From the NCBI RefSeq assembly GCF_004011885.1, contig NZ_SBEF01000003.1, positions 149,052 to 213,051 of the forward strand: a stretch of 64,000 nucleotides of DNA, written 5' to 3'. Of the stretch, positions 59,369-64,000 are shown piece after piece; position 1 is the first letter of the stretch; each line of letters begins with the position of its first letter. Under the pieces are notes generated by a model, which made no database searches, was not told where the DNA came from, and saw nothing but the letters and a program-made list of their open reading frames with translations. A program made the translations under genes and the position numbers. The stretch comes from Serratia microhaemolytica. Lineage in GTDB: Bacteria; Pseudomonadota; Gammaproteobacteria; Enterobacterales; Enterobacteriaceae.

Positions 59369-61066
59369 ATGTTGATGTTAAACCGATTAAGCGCGAGCGG
59401 ACTCGCTTGCCTATTTATCTTGCTACATACCCGCAGTGCCTCGGCAGCACCTGAAAGACTGCCAGAGGTCGAGCGCCAACAAGAGATTCTGCAACAGCAG
59501 CGCCAGCAAGCGATCGAAAAGCGCCTGGCACCGAACACCCCAGAAGTCAATCTGGCACCAGCACAATTGGCAGTGGCGGATGACTTCCCGATTGAACAGC
59601 CCTGCTTCCTGATCCAACAGGTTGAACTGGATGGAAAAACCCATTTCCCAAGTTGGCTGCCACTGCAACGTACCGCCGATCGCGCCCTCAACCGTTGCCT
59701 GGGGGGTAACGGCATCAACATGCTGATGCGTAAACTGCAAAACCAACTGATTGACAAAGGTTACGTCACCAGCCGAGTACTGGCGCCGGAGCAAGATCTC
59801 ACCACCGGACAACTCAAACTGATCTTACTGCCTGGCACAGTGACTGATATTCGGCTCACCGAAGGCAGCGGTCGCCACATTCAACTGGCAACCACACTGC
59901 CGCAGGGCAAAAAGCGGCTACTGGACAGCAAAGCGATTGAACAAGGGGTAGAAAACCTGCAACGTATCCCGACGGTGCAGGCGAACATCGACATTATTCC
60001 AGGCGAACAGCCGGGCGAGAGCGAACTGGCAGTCAACTGGCAACAGAGCAAATTCTGGCGCCTTGGCCTATCGCTGGATGATTCCGGCAACCGCAGCACG
60101 GGAAAATATCAGGGTGCAGCAACACTCTATCTCGACAACCTGCTCTCGCTGAGTGACATGCTCTACCTCTCGCTCAGCTACAACCTGCCGCAGCGTGCTG
60201 CCTACCGCAGTGGCAACCACACCCTCTCCTACAGCCTGCCGGTCGGCTACTGGTCATTTGCGATCACCGCCAGCGAAAACAACTATTTCCAGACCGTTGC
60301 TGGTGCTGTCGAGTCCTATAAATATGCGGGCAGCAGTAAAAATGTGCAGTGGCAAGCCAGCCGGATAGTACACCGCAACGCACGGCAAAAAACCACCCTC
60401 AGTTACGACATCAGCGGCCGTCTGAGCCGCAACTATGTCAACGATACCGAAGTTGATGTACAGCGGCGGCAGACCACCGCCTGGAAAATTGGCATCAGCC
60501 ATCGCCACCAGTTTGATTGGGGCACACTAGATGCACAACTAACCCATCAGCGCGGCACACGCTGGTTTGGTGCGCAACCGGCACCGGAAGAGTATCGCGG
60601 ACGCGCCACCGCACTGAGCAAAGTGACGCAACTGAACGCCTCGCTCGAGGTGCCATTTAGCCTGTGGCAACAAGCTTTCCAATACCAGTTACAGTATCGC
60701 CACCAAACCACCAGCACCCCGCTAACACCACAGGATCAGTTCTCGATTGGTGGCCGCTGGTCAGTACGCGGCTTTGATGGTGAGTCATCGCTCACGGCCG
60801 ACAAAGGGTGGCTGGTACGCAATGATCTGCTGTGGAAAACACCACTGCCCAACACCCAACTCTACCTGGCGGCTGACTATGGCGAAGTCTACGGCCAAGG
60901 CAGCGAATGGCTGGTTGGCCAACATCTGGCGGGTGGCGTAGTCGGCGTCAAAGGCAACGTATTCCGGGTCAACTACGACCTGTTTGCTGGCCGACCGCTA
61001 TCCAAACCGGCAGGTTTTCAGACCTCATCCAGCAGCCTCGGTTTTAGCCTAAACTGGCAGTTTTAA
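59369..61066 (+). CDS. two-partner secretion outer-membrane transporter (ShlB/FhaC/CdiB family)
   Basis: 565 residues. A signal peptide (MLMLNRLSASGLACLFILLHTRSASA) is followed by a Gln-rich helix and linker (about 30-70) and a POTRA_2 domain (PCFLIQQVELDG...YVTSRVLAPEQDLTTGQLKLILLPG). The 16-strand barrel includes the conserved FSIGGRWSVRGFDGESSLT (VRG-F/Y motif of the L6 plug loop) and ends SLGFSLNWQF with a terminal Phe. It exports the TpsA protein encoded 61 bp downstream. Gene order B before A is as in cdi and shl loci. Confidence 0.92.
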   Translation: MLMLNRLSASGLACLFILLHTRSASAAPERLPEVERQQEILQQQRQQAIEKRLAPNTPEVNLAPAQLAVADDFPIEQPCFLIQQVELDGKTHFPSWLPLQRTADRALNRCLGGNGINMLMRKLQNQLIDKGYVTSRVLAPEQDLTTGQLKLILLPGTVTDIRLTEGSGRHIQLATTLPQGKKRLLDSKAIEQGVENLQRIPTVQANIDIIPGEQPGESELAVNWQQSKFWRLGLSLDDSGNRSTGKYQGAATLYLDNLLSLSDMLYLSLSYNLPQRAAYRSGNHTLSYSLPVGYWSFAITASENNYFQTVAGAVESYKYAGSSKNVQWQASRIVHRNARQKTTLSYDISGRLSRNYVNDTEVDVQRRQTTAWKIGISHRHQFDWGTLDAQLTHQRGTRWFGAQPAPEEYRGRATALSKVTQLNASLEVPFSLWQQAFQYQLQYRHQTTSTPLTPQDQFSIGGRWSVRGFDGESSLTADKGWLVRNDLLWKTPLPNTQLYLAADYGEVYGQGSEWLVGQHLAGGVVGVKGNVFRVNYDLFAGRPLSKPAGFQTSSSSLGFSLNWQF

Positions 61067-61127
61067 TTTAACAACATCAGACAGATGCTCGAACTGGGAA
61101 TCAGGAATTGACACGGAGATCCTACCT

Positions 61128-64000
61128 ATGAACAAACAATATTATCGCGTTATTTTCAGCCGCCAGCTCCAGCGCTGCGTGGTAGTGTCCGAGCTAGCCA
61201 AACGTGATGGCAAAGTCGTGGGTGAAGGCAGTGCGCTCTCGGCACCCGCCCAGACAGCCGTGGCTCGCCTTTCTGCCATTGCGCAAGCACTACTGTGGGC
61301 ACTCGGCATGACCTTACTGCCTTCCGGCGCACTACAGGCGCAGATTATCGCCGATGCGCAGGCACCGGGTACACAACAGGCACAGGTACTCAACACCGCC
61401 AATGGTTTGCCACAGGTCAACATCCAGACACCCAGTGCCGCTGGCGTCTCGCACAATAAATACCGCCAGTTTGATGTTGATCAGCGCGGCGCGATCCTCA
61501 ACAACAGTTATGACCCCAGCAAAACCCAACTGGGCGGCTGGGTCAATGGCAACCCAAACCTGATCCGTGGCGAAGCCAAAATTATCCTCAATGAAGTCAA
61601 CAGCAGCAACCCGAGCCAACTGAATGGCTACCTGGAAGTGGCCGGGCGCAAAGCGCAAGTGGTGATCGCCAACCCAGCAGGCATCAGTTGCGATGGCTGC
61701 GGCTTCATCAACGCCAACCGTGTCACCCTCACCACCGGCCTACCACAACTGGATAACGGCCAGTTGACCGGCTACCAAGTGAACGGCGGCAGCCTGCGTT
61801 TCTCTGGGCTAGGCATGGACAGCCAAACCGCAGACTACACCGACCTGATTGCACGCAGTGTTGAACTGAATGCTGGTGTTTGGGCACAACAGCTTGATAT
61901 CACTACCGGGCTGAACTGGGTCAGCGCCGATCATAGCCAAATCAACGCCAGCCAGCGTGACGATGGCAGCGCCCCGCGCTTTGCGCTCGATCTCTCAGCA
62001 CTCGGCGGCATGTATGCTGGCAAAATCCGACTGATTGGCACCGAACAGGGGGTAGGCGTCCACAATGCCGGTGAGATTGGCGCCAGCGCTGGCGAGATCC
62101 AGATCACCGCTGACGGCAAACTGATCAACAGCGGTAAAATCAACAGCAGTGGCGATCTGCGCATCAGTCAGCGCCAAGGGATCAGCAACAGCGGGCTACT
62201 TTATAGCGGCAACAACAACCAGATCCAGACCGATGGCGTGCTGGAAAACCAGGGCACCCTTGCAGCCGCGCGTAACACCACACTACAGGCTGGCGAGTTG
62301 GCCAGCAGCCAAAGCAGCGTATTGGCGGCCGGGCTAAATGGCGACGGCAGCCTCGGCAGTGCTGGCCAGTTGCAGGTCAGCACACGGGGTAAACTGCAAG
62401 CACAGGGCAAAAACCTGGCGGCACAGCAGCTACGTTTTCAGGGTGAACAACTTGATCTCGACGCCAGCCAGAGCCAAGCGGCGGAGGTGGAACTGACTGC
62501 ACGCAGCGGCGGCATCCGCACGCGCGGCGCCACACTGCAAACGCCGGGGCGTTTGACCATCAACGCAGCACAACAGCACGTCGACAATGGCGACGGCAAA
62601 CTGTACGCCGGTGAACTGACCATCAACGCCGCAACACTGAACAACAGCGGCACCCTCTATGCAGCGGGATATGGCGACCTGAAAATCAGTGGCGCACTGA
62701 CTAACTACGGCACACTGTTTGCCGAACAGGGATTAACGCTCACCAGTGATAGCCTAACCAACAGCGGAGCGCTACAGACCCGAGGCGATCTGGCACTGAC
62801 GGTAGCGGGTGATGTCGACAACAGCGGCAGCCTGTACGCCGAAGGAGCGCTGGCACTACAGAGCGGCGGCAACTTTACTCACAGCGGCAGCCTCAGCAGC
62901 GGTGGCAACAGCCTGTTACGGGTGGGCGGCGATAGCCGCAACCAGGGCGCACTCTACAGCGGTGGCGATCTGCAATGGCACAACGGCGGACAGCTACTCA
63001 ATAGCGGCAGCATCGCGGCACTGGGAGCGCTAACCATCGATACCGGTGATTTTGTCGGCCAACAAGGCTCACTGCTGGCCGCTGGGTTAAACCGTGAAGG
63101 GCGGCTGGCGGCAGCGCAACAGCTCAGCCTGAACAGCCAACAGCGCATCGTCTCACAAGGGCAACAACTGGCCAGTGGTGCCCTGACATTACAAGCACAA
63201 TCGCTCGATTTACGCCACAGCCAGACGCAAGCCAACCGCGTTCAACTGCTGGCTGAACAGGGTGACCTGCTGTTAACCAACGCACAGGTACACAGCGCCA
63301 GTGACCTGCAAGTGGAAGCGGCACACAACGTCAACAGCGACAACGCACAACTGGTCGCTGAACAGATCAGCCTCACGGCGGCCGCATTATCCAATGTCGG
63401 CGGCCAGTGGCTACAGACCGGTGTTGAAGATTTTCAACTGACCATTGATGGCCTGGTCGACAACCGCAGCGGCACCTTGCTCTCATCGGGCGATCTGCAT
63501 CTGAATGCACAACAACTGCGCAGCGATGGCCAGAGCCTGCTGGCGGCTGGCGTACAGACCGATGGTCAGATGCGCCAACGCGGTGATCTGTCGGTTGAGA
63601 CACGCCAGGCACTGCAAGCACAAGGGCAGACTCTGGCCGCCGGGCAACTGACACTGCGCGGACAATCGCTCGACCTGAGCGGCAGCCAAACCTACGGCCA
63701 GCAGATCAGCCTGACCGCCACTGAAGGCGACATCATCACCCGCCAGGCAGAAGTCAGCACGCCGGGCTTGTTAAGCGTGGTCGCCAACGGCGCCGACCAA
63801 CAACTGGATAACCGCGAAGGCAGCCTAAAAGCCGGTGAAATGGTGATCGACAGCGCTCGGGTCGACAACCACGGCGGCACCATCAGCAGCGCCGGTGACC
63901 TCAACCTGACACTACAGAGCGATTTTATCCACCAGGCTGACACCCACTGGCATGTGGGTGGCGATTTTACCCTGAAAACCAGCGGCGACATCCTCAACCA
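61128..64000 (+). CDS. filamentous hemagglutinin / CdiA-type exoprotein, TpsA (3' end outside the window)
   Basis: The frame is open from the ATG at 61128 to the window end, 957 codons. The start has an extended signal peptide region (MNKQYYRVIFSRQLQRCVVVSELAKR, then a hydrophobic core near 50-70), typical of large TPS proteins. The TPS domain (about 75-320) has SHNKYRQFDVDQRGAILNNS, the NPNL motif (GNPNLIRGEAKIIL) and IANPAGISCDGCGFINANR. Beyond about 330, beta-helix repeats of the form N-S-G-x-L-x-A-x-G-x-L recur. The C-terminal toxin or adhesin module, if any, is not visible, so CdiA versus plain adhesin cannot be decided. Confidence 0.92.
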   Translation, partial: MNKQYYRVIFSRQLQRCVVVSELAKRDGKVVGEGSALSAPAQTAVARLSAIAQALLWALGMTLLPSGALQAQIIADAQAPGTQQAQVLNTANGLPQVNIQTPSAAGVSHNKYRQFDVDQRGAILNNSYDPSKTQLGGWVNGNPNLIRGEAKIILNEVNSSNPSQLNGYLEVAGRKAQVVIANPAGISCDGCGFINANRVTLTTGLPQLDNGQLTGYQVNGGSLRFSGLGMDSQTADYTDLIARSVELNAGVWAQQLDITTGLNWVSADHSQINASQRDDGSAPRFALDLSALGGMYAGKIRLIGTEQGVGVHNAGEIGASAGEIQITADGKLINSGKINSSGDLRISQRQGISNSGLLYSGNNNQIQTDGVLENQGTLAAARNTTLQAGELASSQSSVLAAGLNGDGSLGSAGQLQVSTRGKLQAQGKNLAAQQLRFQGEQLDLDASQSQAAEVELTARSGGIRTRGATLQTPGRLTINAAQQHVDNGDGKLYAGELTINAATLNNSGTLYAAGYGDLKISGALTNYGTLFAEQGLTLTSDSLTNSGALQTRGDLALTVAGDVDNSGSLYAEGALALQSGGNFTHSGSLSSGGNSLLRVGGDSRNQGALYSGGDLQWHNGGQLLNSGSIAALGALTIDTGDFVGQQGSLLAAGLNREGRLAAAQQLSLNSQQRIVSQGQQLASGALTLQAQSLDLRHSQTQANRVQLLAEQGDLLLTNAQVHSASDLQVEAAHNVNSDNAQLVAEQISLTAAALSNVGGQWLQTGVEDFQLTIDGLVDNRSGTLLSSGDLHLNAQQLRSDGQSLLAAGVQTDGQMRQRGDLSVETRQALQAQGQTLAAGQLTLRGQSLDLSGSQTYGQQISLTATEGDIITRQAEVSTPGLLSVVANGADQQLDNREGSLKAGEMVIDSARVDNHGGTISSAGDLNLTLQSDFIHQADTHWHVGGDFTLKTSGDILN

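Noticed and set aside
61128..64000. Minus-strand open frames over the TpsA gene as separate genes
   Set aside because: They mirror the repetitive, stop-poor TpsA coding strand; the plus-strand frame has clear TPS motifs.

Overview
This window is chromosomal DNA of an Enterobacterales bacterium. FabB, GuaA, GuaB, PurA, Hfq, HflX, MiaA and RdgC read almost residue for residue like the E. coli proteins, and blocks such as purA-hflC-hflK-hflX-hfq-miaA-mutL-amiB-tsaE-nnr-queG and ytjB/serB-radA keep the enteric order. The base composition is near 50% GC. Genus cannot be settled from the sequence alone. Yersiniaceae or a related insect- or plant-associated lineage would fit, because blocks that lie far apart in E. 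coli are joined here and accessory genes are common.

Layout. 0-3.6 kb: fabB (start only), mnmC, yfcL and epmC. 3.9-9.05 kb: accessory genes (LysR regulator, exported protein, secreted alkyl-sulfatase-like enzyme, VOC protein, small protein). 9.1-13.8 kb: guaA, guaB and divergent xseA. 13.8-14.16 kb: a MITE-like repeat and a terminator. 14.2-19 kb: acs and a GH31 glucosidase. 19.6-25.2 kb: deoD, ytjB, serB, radA, yhbQ, yhbS and ubiT. 25.7-32.1 kb: a six-gene operon centred on FdrA, a DUF1116 protein and a carbamate kinase. 32.3-46.5 kb: a GST, then the purA-to-queG block. 46.9-52.5 kb: a divergent sbcC-sbcD pair and rdgC. 52.5-64 kb: an accessory island with repeats, a large NRPS and a two-partner secretion pair whose exoprotein runs off the window.

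How genes work together. GuaB and GuaA make GMP from IMP, and PurA starts the AMP branch. HflK/HflC modulate FtsH. TsaE acts in t6A synthesis and MiaA in i6A synthesis. QueG completes queuosine and MnmC completes mnm5(s2)U, so tRNA modification is well represented. The FdrA/DUF1116/carbamate kinase operon looks like a carbamoyl-transfer route that recovers ATP from a ureide imported by its NCS1 permease. Its isochorismatase-family hydrolase and free-standing AtzF C-terminal domain make it differ from the E. coli allantoin/oxamate locus.

Most notable points: (1) an NRPS with order C, formyltransferase-C-like, C-lobe, A, T, reductase, with a methionyl-tRNA-formyltransferase-type C-terminal domain but no catalytic formyltransferase domain; (2) the ureide/carbamoyl operon; (3) a family of intergenic repeats with CAGGGCAA termini and GC-rich hairpins, found at the xseA/acs junction and on both sides of the NRPS.
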